A program made the position numbers and the translations under genes. From Ceratotherium simum simum (taxonomy: Eukaryota > Chordata > Mammalia > Perissodactyla > Rhinocerotidae), in contig NW_004454160.1 in the NCBI RefSeq assembly GCF_000283155.1, positions 5,484,356 through 5,548,355 on the forward strand: a stretch of 64,000 bases of DNA, written 5' to 3'. This document shows, in pieces, positions 13,115 to 23,921 of the stretch. The notes beneath the pieces were generated by a model. That model did not search any database. It was not told the origin of the DNA and was given only the letters and a program-made list of their open reading frames with translations. Every line of letters starts with the position of its first letter. Positions within the stretch are counted from its first letter, which is position 1.

Positions 13115-13345
13115 CAATGGTCTTGACCAGTAAGACCCATGGGCCAAAGCAAGCCTGCTGCCTGATTTTGCAAATAAAGTTTTATTGGAACACAACAAGC
13201 TCATTTGTTTACAAATAGTTTATGATTGCTTTCACGCTGACACAGCAGAGTTGAGTAGCTGTAACAGAGATCATATAACCCACAAAGCCTAAAATATTTA
13301 CTGTCCTGCCCTTTACAGCAAATATTTGCCAAGCCCCATCCTTGA
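13115..13345 (-). mobile_element. hAT-Charlie nonautonomous DNA transposon (MER1 group), inverted
   Basis: The strand shown reads 'gggccaaa... tttgcaaataaagttttattggaacacaac... gcagagttgagtagctgtaacagaga... aagcctaaaatatttactgtc... ctttacagcaaatatttgcc'. This is the well-known Charlie-type element whose other strand ends in a 'ggtcggcaaac' terminus. It is old and mutated. Subfamily is not assigned. Confidence 0.7.
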
Positions 13346-13627
13346 CTATAGAGTCTACACCCCTCTCTGCCACTCAAATGCTACTGAACTCTGGCAGGAT
13401 CTACTCGTATCAATGGCAACGCTGGATTGTACTCTACATGGCATCTATTTATATTTATTTTGTAGATGCTTAAAGCTTTGCCATATTACTCTTAGGAAGG
13501 CATAGGTATGTGATAGCTCATAAAAAATAAATAGTAAGAGCTGGTAAGAGACACGAGTGCATGCCCAAGAGGCCTCTAACACAGGGTCTCCTGAGGACGC
13601 TCTTTCATTAAAGCAGCGAAACATTAT

Positions 13628-14061
13628 TGTGAATTCAAGTGTGCCCCCCTCTTCATATGTTGAAATCCCAATCTCCAGTACTTCAGAATGTGACCTTACT
13701 TGAAAATAGGGTTGTTGCAGATGTAATTAGTTAAGGTGAGGTCATTAGAGTGAACCCCTAATCCAATATGACTGGTGTCCTTATAAAAAGGGGAAATTGG
13801 TGAAAGATGTACACAGGGAGAGCACCATGTGAAGATGAAGGCAGAGATGAGGGTGATGTAACAGAAGTCAAGGAACACCAAAGATTGCCAGCAAACCACC
13901 AGAAGCGAGGGGAGAGGCCTGGAACAGATTCTCTCCCACAGCCCTCAGAAGGAACCAACCCTACCAACACCTTGGTCTTGTACTTCCAGCCTCCAGAACT
14001 GTTGTTTAAGCCATCCAGTTTGTGGTACTTGGTTACAGCAGCCCTAGCAAACTGATACACA
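13628..14061 (+). mobile_element. MLT1-type LTR (ERVL-MaLR)
   Basis: MaLR LTR landmarks occur in order: 'catatgttgaaatccc' at about 13658, 'gtgtccttataaaaagggga' at 13776, 'acagggagagcaccatgtgaagatgaaggc', 'cttccagcctccagaactg' at 13985, and an end reading ttacagcagccctagcaaac then tgatacaca. It starts TG and ends CA as an LTR should. No internal region follows, so it is a solo LTR. Confidence 0.85.
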
Positions 14062-14774
14062 CATGCACAAATTTTCCCAAGTAGACTTTCTTTGCTGACA
14101 ATGACCGTCTCCCAAGCAGCACCTCCACTCCCAGGCGGAAACTTACGTAAGACCAGAGTTCACAGGAGTCTAAGGGTCTTTGCTTTCTTTCTCTCAGAAA
14201 ATCCTGACTTGACAGGCAAGCCTTCCAGCACCTGATCTTCAGCTCTGGGACTGCCTACTTCCAACAATTCTTCCTTCAACAAAGACTCCAGAACAATCAC
14301 AAGCTTCCTTTATTTATGCCCACATTTAGGACAAACCAGAAATGCTTTATCATCTTTCTAATTCAAATTCATCTTTAGGGTTGAATCACAAGCTGTAGAA
14401 GGCATTAACCCACTCTGAAAATGTCGTATCCTTTAGAGGCATGGTTGCCAGAAGGAGGGTCCCAGACTCCCAATAGGCCAAGAGTGATAGACACTGACCT
14501 ACAGATGTCCCTCAAACTTTGTGTGTTGGCTCAGTTCAGTTTTAAAAGTATTGTATTTATAGGACCATCGGGTCATGATAAAATTTTTATTCTCAAATAT
14601 TAAAAATTCAACTAGTACTTCATATGTGGGTCCGTGAAATAGTTGGACTTTAAAAAGGAGATCCTCATACTTAAGTAAAGCTTCTGTTTTAAAGGAATGA
14701 GCAACAATTGCCCCTTTAAAAACTATTGATTTCTCCAATCATTCTCTTATTTGTATGTATGAAAAATGTTCTAA
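14062..14774. other. No supported feature
   Basis: Mixed-composition DNA with no repeat or gene I can name. Confidence 0.4.
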
Positions 14775-14945
14775 ACATAAGCAGCAGGTACTCTGCTAGG
14801 CACTAGAACGAGAAAGGAATAGAACACATACTGTCCTCAAGGAGCTGCGAGTCTATTGGGAGAAACAGATAAGGGAATCAAGGATGAACCATAGAGAAGC
14901 CAGCACTGTGTTGGAAGCACGTGCATGGAGAATGGAGGTGGATGC
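14775..14945 (-). repeat. L2 LINE 3' fragment, inverted
   Basis: Inverted L2 3' end: 'ggtactctgctaggcactagaa... cataactgtcctcaaggagctgcgagtctattgggagaaacagataag'-like text matches the complement of the family's '...gtctcccccactagaatgtaagctccatgagggcag...' end, with some mutations. Confidence 0.7.
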
Positions 14946-15074
14946 CCAACTCAGCATGAAATGGCTAAGTTGATACAAGGAGTTGGAACAGGAGCTAAAA
15001 GTCACGGATGTCTGAGTTATGAGTGGGAGTTATGCTGATAGCAGTGCAAGGACTTTCCAGAAAGAAGGAAGAAG

Positions 15075-16130
15075 AATTAAGCAAGCACCTACTGTATGCC
15101 AGCATCCATCATGCCAAATGTATTCCGCATACTTATGTGACCATCTAAGGTGACTACACTGTGACCTTCTAAGACAGGCAGTGTTATTTAAAAAAAAAAT
15201 TTTTATCGTGATAAAATATACATCACACAAAATTTACAATCTTAACCATTTCTACGTGTACAGTTCAATGGCATTAAGTACATTTATGTTGCTGTATAAC
15301 CATCCCCATCATCTATTTCCAGAACTTTTTTATCTTCCCAAACGGAAACTCTGAACCCGTTTAAAAAACAATAACTCCCCATACGGCCTCCCTCCAGCCC
15401 CTGGCAGCCACCATTCTACTTTTGGTCTCTGTGAATTTGACTACTCCAGGTACATCGTTTAAGTGTAATCATACAATATTTGTCCTTTTGTCTCTGGCTT
15501 ATTTCACTTTGCATAATGTCTTCAAGTTTCGTCCATGTCGTAGCATGTATCAGGATTTCATTCCTTTTTAAGGTGAATAATACTCCATTGTATGTATAGC
15601 CCATATTTTGTTTATCCATTCATCCAGCGGTGGTTGCTTGGGTTGCTTCCACATTTTGGCTATTGTGAATAATGCTGCTGTGAACATGGGTGTTCAAATA
15701 TCTGTTCTAGTCCTTGCTTTTAGTTCTTTTTGTTTATACCCAGAAGCGGAATTGCTGGATCATATGGCAACTCTGGGATTACCTGGGAATTACAGATTCC
15801 CAAATCTGGATACAGATTTGTAATTTTTTTTTAAGAATTGCCATACTGTTTTTCATAGAGGCTGCACCATTTTACGTTCTTACCAGCAATGTGCAAGGGT
15901 TCCAATTTCTCCATAGCCTTGCAAACACTTCTAATTTTTTGATAATGGCCATCCTCATGAGTGTGAAGTGGTATTGGACTGTGGTGAGACAAGTACTGTC
16001 ATTACCTGTATTTTTTCATATGAGGAAACAAAAGTTTAGAAACTTGCCCAAGGTTCTCTGGCCAATACTTGGCAGAACCAGAACTTAAACCTGAGTCCAT
16101 CCTGCTCTGGCTCTGTGTTCTAAAGCATGA
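15075..16130 (-). repeat. MIR SINE, inverted, split in two by an L1
   Basis: The left part is 15075-15189 ('gcacctactgtatgccagcatcc... acaggcagtgttattt') and the right part is about 15986-16130 ('tactgtcattacctgtattttttcatatgaggaaac... acttgcccaagg... cagaaccagaacttaaacc'). Together they make one antisense MIR. The material between them is an inverted L1 3' end, so the L1 inserted after the MIR. Confidence 0.8.
15190..15985 (-). mobile_element. L1M 3' end, inverted, inside a MIR
   Basis: The minus strand reads as an L1 3' end: a 'caccattttacgttcttaccagcaatg' complement, 'aaggtggaagcaaccc' complement at about 15640, 'gaattgctggatcatatgg' complement at 15746, 'ctggcagccaccattctactt' complement at 15402, and the 3' tail near 15190-15245 (tttttatcgtgataaaatatacatcacac). 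It contains ORF2 C-terminal and 3'UTR sequence with many stops. Confidence 0.85.
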
Positions 16131-18144
16131 TACCAGATTGCCTGGTGGGGAGCTGGAGGAAGACATGGGGAGCTTGGGGAATGTAAAGAGAGGAGTGGGT
16201 GAGGAACATAGATGGAGATGAGGCCGACAAGTATGCAGGGGCCAGATCACAGAGACCTTTGGGTGTTTTCCTGGAAAAAGTTTCAGTCCTTATAAACAAC
16301 TTGGAAACACAAAATGTATATGGTAATCATATTAATCTAAGGATAAAGAAAAAGAAACACGATATGAGCCCATTAAAAAAACCCCTACGTTTCTCAGAAA
16401 TGTAATCAGAATAGCTGTAGGTTAAGGCCTAATGTAGGGAATAACTTATTTTTCCATCAAAGTACAACTGAAAATAACCAAGAATAATAAGATGTTGGCT
16501 TTACATTTTTCCATTTGTACTGAGCAAGGATATTTTGGGGCATCTTATGGAAAATATAACCTCAAGGGTTAAGGGAGCAATCATCAGGCATCTCAGCAAA
16601 TTCCTATAAGGAATCTGTGCTTGTACGAGGCACAGCCCCCAGTGTATGGTCCTGGACAAGGGATCTACAAGGAGGGAAGGACCCCACTGTGCACTTTAGG
16701 ATTCAGACTGTCCAGGCATGCCCGGACAGCGTGCACGGAGGAGTGGGGAGGAGGGAGGGATCCCTGTATGGGATGAGCTGGGGGCAAGCTGATCAGGAGA
16801 GAGAGTGGTCTGGGGAACCCAGAGCTTGTGCCTGGTGGCCTGAGAAGCAGGCATTTTCTAGACTAGTACTGCTGCCAGCACTCTCCACCAGCACAGCGGG
16901 CAAACCTAACATCCTGTAAAAAGGTGGAAAAGTTTGGGTGTAAGTGGAGGGAGAGAGGAATGGTAGCTGAGGGTAAAGGAATGAATAAACGGTCATGAAA
17001 TGAAGCAGATCGGGTACTACGTTAATGCTGTGAAAGAGACTCAGAGCCGGAGATGATATTGTCTCTTAGTTCAATGACACCAGATACCTCAAAGAGTGAA
17101 GACATATATTGCTGGGACCACTCCTGCTTTTGGCACTTGCCAAGATCAAATGGAAGCCTGAAAACCTGAGTGGCCTCACCCTGGAAGGCATTTTGGTCAT
17201 GTGATATGATGATGAATCAGACTAATAGCTAAAGACTGAGTGGGACTCTAGTAATGTGCCAGGTTTTTTATTTTTTTCAGGTTACATCTACCACGCTGTG
17301 ATATGGTATACCACTGGCCTTGTTGATAAGATTATGATGCCAATATTGATGCTCACATGCATTGGGAACTTGAACTAAGCCTCCTATCCCCACCCTATGC
17401 TGGCTCCTTTGAATCTTAGGCATATAAGAACCATGGCCAAAGCCCTGGGGGTGGCCTGTGTGGTGAAGAATTCACTTCACCAAAGAGAGATCCAGCTTTT
17501 GTCCCTGGTTTCTGGGAGGTGAACGCTAAACCTTTATCTGCATCAAGATATTTTGGAGGAAGAGAGCTAAAAGTGAAAATTCCTTTGATTCCAAACCAGC
17601 GGGATCGTGGACTGATGAGAAGAGGAAGTGGCTGGTGATTTGTTTAGGGCAGAAAGTGTGCCAGTATGTGCTCCTGGGGGCAGCAGGTGGTTGGAGAGGG
17701 TTGGTTAGGGGGAGGAGAAGAGGGAGAGGCTTGGCACCCAAAGTCTTTGTCACATAAGAGCCGTGCTCTGAGCCACTGGTGCTCTGTGGAGGGCAGATGC
17801 CTCTCTGTGCCTTGTTCTAGACACCGAGTTTGGGGGACCCCAGGGCCTTAAAGGCACCATCCCAGAGACTCAGGACCTATGGACACACCGAGGTATTGTG
17901 GGTGCACATGGCCGGAGCCCTTCCCCTTGGGCCCTTCACCTCTTATGAATGCTCAGGTGAAATGAGGCCAAGAAGGAGGAAGAAAGGTAGAGGGCCTGTG
18001 AGGGGGTTCCGAGCAGGGAAGGGAGGGCAGGGCTGGCTGCTGTGCCTCCTGTCCCTGCAGAGGGGATGCTGTCTGTGTCCCAGCTGGCCGAAAGTCCTGC
18101 AGCTCCACAGTCCCGAAGCAGCGCTGCCCAAACAAGCCTCGTGA
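16131..18144. other. No supported gene
   Basis: AT-rich to 16.6 kb, then a GC-richer stretch. No frame with family resemblance and no repeat I can name. Confidence 0.4.
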
Positions 18145-18265
18145 ACGCAACACCTCCAGGCCTCAGTTTCTCCATTTATAAAATAGGAGTGAGGTTGGGC
18201 TGTTTGGCTCTAAGATTGTCTGATTTGGTCTCATACAAGGCTGGTCACTCTGCCTGAAGGCTGGG
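18145..18265 (+). repeat. MIR fragment
   Basis: The core 'caggcctcagtttctccatttataaaatag' at about 18160-18187 matches the sense MIR core (cctcagtttcctcatctgtaaaatgg). The flanks are poorly preserved. Confidence 0.65.
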
Positions 18266-18814
18266 GACAAGAGTGAGCAGGTTGGGACACAGGAGCATTT
18301 CCACGAAGCTGGAGGCGGGTGGGGGTGTCCTGTGGGCTTGTGGCCTCTGAACAGGACTGGGGGCATCAGACGGAGGTGAGACTGCAGAAGCTCAGTAACT
18401 CACAATAATCTCATATCCCCCTTTGGCTTCTAAGCATCTAGGGGCAGGGGGTGTGATACTGACCTTAAAACCTCCAGAAAAGCCACATGGAGACTTGAGG
18501 TAGCATAAGGCATTCTTTGTAAGAAAGGGATGAAGGAATTTGAGGGTCTGCTTAGTGTCTGGAAAAGCACAGACTTAGAGAAGACTCCAACGGGGTCTTT
18601 AACGGGAAAAACTATAGAAAATGCTGCTTGTTTGTCCTGAGGAGAAAACAAAAGGAAATGGACTTGCTTTGTTGCCTGTTGGAGGTGTGGGGTGGATCTA
18701 GGTCACTTATAGGAAGAGCTTAGATGCCAGGAAGAGGCAGCCAAGGATAACTGGGTGTGGGACGTGGGGGTGTGGGAAATAAACCTCAGAGAGCAGCATC
18801 CGTCTAACGATGAC
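18266..18814. other. No supported feature
   Basis: Unique-looking DNA without a recognisable gene or repeat. Confidence 0.4.
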
Positions 18815-19285
18815 AGTAATAGTAGCTGTCACCTATTATGCATCCAGGTCCGCCTTGTGCTGCTCAACTACACATTATCCTCTTAGTCTACGAATATTTA
18901 TTTAACACCTACTATGCCGCAGGCACTGTGCTAGACTCAGGGTCTACAATGATGAGAAAAAATAGGTATATTTCCACAGTGCTCTGGGTGAGGTGTGGTC
19001 TCAGACTACTGGGTGAGTCAGAAATAAATTAAGCATGTAAATGTATCATTACCATGTCCAGGAGAATGTACAAATGCCACAAGAAAGTAAAATAGGCACA
19101 TCTGAGATCCTCTGGGATATTAGGAAAGCTCACCCCTCTATATTAGGTTTTCTTATTCCCATTTCACTGAGGAGAAAACTGAGGCTCAGAGAGGTTGTCA
19201 TTTGCCCAAGATTGCATAGCAGTTAATGGACAGAACTGGGATTCATCTCTACCCAGATCTGTCTGATCCCAGAGGCTTTTCTCTC
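18815..19285 (-). repeat. MIR SINE, inverted, interrupted by L2-like sequence
   Basis: The left part (18815-18885, 'agtagctgtcacctattatgca...acacattatcctctta') and the right part (about 19140-19285, 'tattcccatttcactgagga... ggctcagagaggttgtcatttgcccaag... cagaactgggattcatctc') are the two halves of one antisense MIR. About 250 bp of L2-like DNA lies between them. Confidence 0.7.
18886..19135 (-). repeat. L2-like fragment, inverted, within a MIR
   Basis: 'gaatatttatttaacacctactatgccgcaggcactgtgctagactcagggtctacaatgatgag' matches the inverted L2 3' end (tattgagcacctactatgtgccaggcactg... ggggatacag). The right part (about 19000-19135) is weaker. Confidence 0.65.
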
Positions 19286-20011
19286 AGCTACCCGACTCTA
19301 GAAACTCCCAGTTTGGAGGCCTGGGGAAGGGTGAGATGATCTGTTGCATCTCTGTGCGATTTGTAGGCCTTCCAATCCTTGATAATCTACTTTTCCTGCC
19401 CCGTCTTGGAGTGGAGACCTGTAAGCCTGCTCCTGCATGCCCTCTGACTATCAGTTCTTTCTCCCGCCTGTCCCTCCTACACCCACGTGGCCCTGCCGGG
19501 AGCAGGCAGCCCTTTCCCCAGGCCCCACCAGGCTGCAGATGAAGCGGGACAGGCACACCTGGGCAGCTCTCCATGGGCACAGCGCCGCCTTCCAGCTTCC
19601 CGGTTCCAGGACCGCTTGGGGCAGACAACATGGCTGTGTGCACAAGTGAGCGTGTGCACACGTGTGAAGGGGCCCCTGTGCGTGCACCCCACCTGGAAGA
19701 GCTTGCTGACACCTGTGTGATGGACAAACAGGAAATGCTGCTGTGCACACCTGGGAAGGTGCACATACGTTCAAGGATGTGGTGGTCATTCACTCTGGTG
19801 GCATGTGTCGTGTCTGCGGGCAGGAGACTAAGGGCCGTCAGTCTGTGGGCGTGTGACGTGAGGGGCACAGGCAGGAGGTGTGGGAGCCCCTCCAAAACAA
19901 CATAAAGGGGTTTCCATTCTCCCAGGGGTTTCGGGGCTGGGCTTGTCCCTGGAGTGGAGGGAAGCTGGATCCTGAGGAGAGAGAAGACTCCACATCCCTT
20001 ATGTGGGACTT
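19286..20011. other. No supported gene; GC-rich
   Basis: A 203-residue minus-strand open frame spans 19284-19895 in GC-rich text with alternating gtgtgcac phrases (19640-19760). It has no recognisable domain and runs into the MIR, so I do not call it a gene. Confidence 0.4.
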
Positions 20012-20255
20012 TTTTTGTGTGTGTGTGAGGAAGATCGGCCCTGAGCTAACATCTGCCAATCCTCCTCCTTTTGCTGAAGAAGACTGGCCCTGGGCTAACA
20101 TCCATGCCCATCTTCCTCCACTTTATATGGGATGCCGCCACAGCATGGCTTGCCAAGCGGTGCGTCGGTGCACGGCCAGGGATCCGAACCGGCGAACCCC
20201 GGGCTGCCTCAGTGGAGCGCACGCACTTAACCACTTGCGCCACTGGGCTGGCCCC
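20012..20255 (-). mobile_element. ERE SINE, type 2/3, inverted
   Basis: Inverted ERE with the head at the right (cactgggctggcccc) and the tail at the left (ttttttgtgtgtgtgtgagg). The 13-bp duplication ttatgtgggactt is perfect at 19999-20011 and 20256-20268, which makes it a relatively recent copy. Confidence 0.93.
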
Positions 20256-20528
20256 TTATGTGGGACTTCAGCCTGAGCTTTGGGGTGCACTGGGAGGGGC
20301 TGGCTGTGAAACAGAGAAGAGCCGTTGGTGAGAAAACACTCTGGGCGGGTGAGCCGTTGTCACTGTGATGCTGGGGTGCCATGAGGGGCTGCCCTTCCCA
20401 GGTCAAGTTGAAGCGTGGGCACAGGCTCCCCAATATAAACATAATCCACACCGCACGACTGGAGATACTCTTTGGGGTTAAATGTGTGCAGAAATGGCCA
20501 TCAGAGCTCAAAGGAAGATGTCCTAGTG

Positions 20529-20849
20529 CAGCGCTGTCCAACTGAAGTATGATGCAAAGCATGTGTCATTTAAAATTTTCTAGTAGCCACACTAAAAAGT
20601 GTAAGAAGAAATGGGTAAAATTAACTTTAATAATATATATTATTTAAATGAATGTATCTAAAATATTGTAACTACAACATGTAATCAATAACAGAACTTA
20701 TAAATAAGCTATTTTACACTCTGTTTTTGTAGTAAGTCTTCGAAATCCAGTGTGTATTTCTCACTTGCAGCACATTTCTACTCGGACTGGCCGTGTTTCA
20801 AGTGCCCAGTAGCCACATGTGGTGAGTGGCGGGGTTTTGGACAGCGCAG
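20529..20849 (+). mobile_element. hAT-type nonautonomous DNA transposon with TIRs and 8-bp target duplication
   Basis: The element begins cagcgctgtccaac and ends ttggacagcgcag, so the ends are near-perfect terminal inverted repeats of about 13 bp. It is flanked by tcctagtg (20521-20528) and tcctagag (20850-20857), an 8-bp duplication with one mismatch, the size hAT transposases make. The AT-rich interior carries the familiar 'ttaaaattttctagtagccacac... aagtcttcgaaatcc' text of mammalian hAT-Charlie MITEs. At 321 bp it has no transposase. Strand is arbitrary. Confidence 0.88.
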
Positions 20850-20857
20850 TCCTAGAG

Positions 20858-22062
20858 GTAATCAGAAGAGACTATTTACAGCACAGACTAATCAGAACCT
20901 CCACCTTCAGCTGCGGGGTTGGACGTTCCCCGTCTCAGCCTGGGGTGGCAGTGTCCCCCTGGTCTGACCAGGCTCCCTGAGGCTGCTGCTGGGGCCTCAT
21001 GGGGAAGAAAGGGTTTGAGGTAGGAGCTGGAAGATCATGAAATTGGGACAGAATGAAGGAGAAAACACACTGAGTCCCAAGTCGGGAGTGAGGAGGTGAC
21101 CTGGTGGCCCGCCCGTGCCCAGTGGAGCCGTGGGTGAGGGACATGGGTGTGGGGGGAGGTCGTCAGGAGCCCACAGGCCCGCCTTGCCTGCCTGTCACAC
21201 TTCCTTTGGCTTTATCACTTTTGTCTCACACCCTGTTGTCTGGGGTGTCTACCTTTTGTCCTCCTGTCAGTGCTGCTGACTTTTATTTTCCAGTCAGCCT
21301 GGTTGTTTTCTTTTTTTTGTCTGAAGTCCCAGAGAGGAAGGTTTTATTTTTAGCGATTTGATTAATTCGTAGCTTGAGCCCAGAGTTTGTTTACTATGAA
21401 ATTGCTGCCCTCAGCTGCAGGATAATACTCCCTCTTGACTTTCCTCACCCCCATTCCTTGCCCCCCACTAATGTGCTCCTCCCTGTGCCCCAATGGGCTG
21501 AGCCTCCTGCTTCCCAGGATGCCCCCCAGGCCCCTGGCAGATGAGGAGGGGACCTGAGAGCCACACCTCAAAGCCCAAGGGCAAGCTGGGGTCACTTCTT
21601 TTCTCCTGACCAGGGTGGAAGGGGGCTGACGTTCTTAGGGACAGGTATGTGCCTCTCTCCTCACCCTGCAATGCCCTGTCCTGGGTCCCACGCCAGTTCC
21701 CAGGACACTGCCCTTAGAAAGTGAGTGGGCAGGAGAGTTTAGTCTGGTCTGATCTTCAGGGTGGAATCAAATGGAATATATGTATATATATATTTCAACT
21801 AGAATGCTCTTTTAGTTGGTTAACTAAAAACACTGTGCATGTATGCTACTCTACCCAGCACTGTAACGTATTCATTCACTGCATTATTCATTGTATAGGA
21901 TTTTATAAGAAACATTTTACTATACAGGATTGATGCAATATACAAATATTATACTGCTCCTCAATTTAATTTAAGGGATGTTTTACTATACCTTATTTTT
22001 TGTGTTACATTTCCCCTAAAAATTTATTCCTCATGTAAAAAAATTTTTTTAAATTTTATTTA
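20858..22062. other. No supported gene
   Basis: GC-rich to 21.7 kb, then AT-rich. Open frames here overlap on both strands and have no family resemblance. A short (TA)n-like run lies at about 21778-21793. Confidence 0.4.
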
Positions 22063-22247
22063 ACGGTGCTTCTCAAGCTAGTGTGTATCAGAAGCACCTG
22101 GAGCACTTGTTAAAACAGTTTCCTGAGCCCCACCCCGGAGATTCTGACTCATGGGAGGGACTCATGACTTTGCCTCTCCAATGGTCGAATGCTCACAGGC
22201 AATGCTGAGGCTGCAGGTCCTTGGACTGCTCTTGAAGTAACCATGCT
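22063..22247 (+). mobile_element. MER5A-type hAT-Charlie element
   Basis: 'gtgcttctcaagctagtgtgtatcagaagcacctggagcacttgttaaaaca... gccccaccccggagattctgactcatg... aatgctgaggctgcaggtcc' follows the MER5A consensus order (ggttctcaaa... catcagaatcacctggagggcttgttaaaaca... ctgattcagtagg... gatgctgctggtcc). The right terminus is degraded. Confidence 0.85.
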
Positions 22248-22254
22248 TTAACAA

Positions 22255-22485
22255 ATGCCCATACTGTGCTAACTGTACTTCCAGTGCCATGCTCTGTTCT
22301 AAACCCCATGCAAATATCAACCCACAGTCCTCATGACAGCCTTATGTGGCAGGGACTCTTGTCATCCTCACTTTACAGATGGGGAAACTGAGATGTGGTG
22401 AGGTTAAGTAACTTGCCCAAGGCCACTCAGCTAGTGGAGTACCAGAGCAAGGACTCATTCATGCTTGTAACCTGTTGTGTGTCGC
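22255..22485 (-). repeat. MIR SINE, inverted
   Basis: Antisense MIR with a well-preserved core: 'ctcactttacagatggggaaactgagatg', 'taagtaacttgcccaaggcc', 'ctcagctagtgg'. Confidence 0.9.
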
Positions 22486-23325
22486 CACAGGAATCCAGGC
22501 CTTCCCGATCACGTCTCTGCGTGCTTGCCCAGCTACTTCAGAGGGTGGGTAGGTGAACTATGAGTATCTACGGCTCTGGCCCCAAAGCTCTCATGAACAC
22601 TGGAAAGAGCTTCCCAAGATCCGGTGATGGCTTAGGTTCTCTGGATGTCCCAGCCAGTGATGTGGCAGGAGGGGGCAGCGATGGGGAGCAGCTGAGGCAG
22701 AGGCTCTGCAGAGTGGGCCAGGTCTAGCAGCTCCTTATGTTACTGCACAAAGGGCATGATCTGCTCACCGCGAGACAAAAACCAATAGTCAAGAGGCAAG
22801 ATGGTGGAAAAGAAAGGGCAGTTCATTACAGCTTGCTAGCAAGGGGGAAGATGGCCGACTAATGTCTCAAAGAACCAACTTCCAGAACAAAGACTACAGG
22901 CCAGTCATATAGAGGGCTGGTCTCCGAGTGGGGGAGGCATCTGGTCTCAGGGTGGGGCATCCACTGGTCTTAGTTCCTGGCAGTCTTTTGTTTTATTTGA
23001 TATGCATCAGAGATTGGAGTAACGCCCTATACGCTGATGTTTCAGTTGTCATTGATGATGGCTATCAACACAGACTCTCTGCCCGGGGGTCATCACATCA
23101 CATTCCTAAGGAACTCAAAAGAGCAAAGTTATCAACTTATAGCAGCTGGGAGGGGCCATCCAGTCCAGAGTTAGTCAGAGGTCATTCCAAGTCACAATAT
23201 GGTTTCCCCTCTACAATATGGCTTCCCTTATGTCAACCCTGTATTGAGCTGTTATCACTTAAACTAGGGACTGCAAATTCAAATGTCTACAGGGGCCAGA
23301 CTCTAAATGAGAGACTCTAGCTAGA
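22486..23325. other. Unclassified, possibly LTR-like text at 22790-23325
   Basis: The part from about 22790 has the feel of retroviral LTR or flanking sequence (cagcttgctagcaagggggaagatggc, later gaggggccatccagtccag), but I cannot name a family or place ends. 22486-22790 shows nothing I recognise. Confidence 0.3.
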
Positions 23326-23921
23326 TATAAGAAAGTATTTTCCTTAAAACCACTCATTCTCTCAGCCTGTTGTTTGTTTTTCCACTTTTGGTAGATACAT
23401 GGATAAAAGAAATATTTCACATGCATTTCAAATCTACTGTATGAAAAACAAAACATAAAAGCATATTATATAGCACAGTGAATATTTGGTCTTCTCTTGG
23501 AGTAGGTGGTAATTAGGGAGTGGTGGGGACTAAGATAAACTGGCCCATCCATAGGCTGTAGGGAGTAGCCGCTGCTCAGTTCCAATCAATTGTTGCCAAA
23601 GGCCAACTGCAAGACAAGTTGAAATAGATTTTTATGGGATATCTCTTGATTTTTAAATTTTGGTAACTACAAATGCATACATAGAAACACACACAGACGT
23701 ATATCTATATATACATTTGATCCTCATTATTCATAGATCTTGTATTTACGAACTCTCCTATTTGCTAATATTTATTTGTAATCCCCGAATCAATACTCCT
23801 GGTGCTTTTGTGGTCATTTGTGGACATGCAAAGAGTGGCAAAAAATCTCAGTCGCCCACCATGAACAATCCCAGCTGAAGCTGAATAAGGCGACGCTCTG
23901 CGTTCTTGTCCCAGCTAGCCA
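23326..23921. other. AT-rich, nothing recognised
   Basis: No supported gene or repeat. Confidence 0.4.

Noticed and set aside
19284..19895. 203-residue minus-strand open frame
   Set aside because: It overlaps a MIR at one end, has competing open frames on both strands and no domain.
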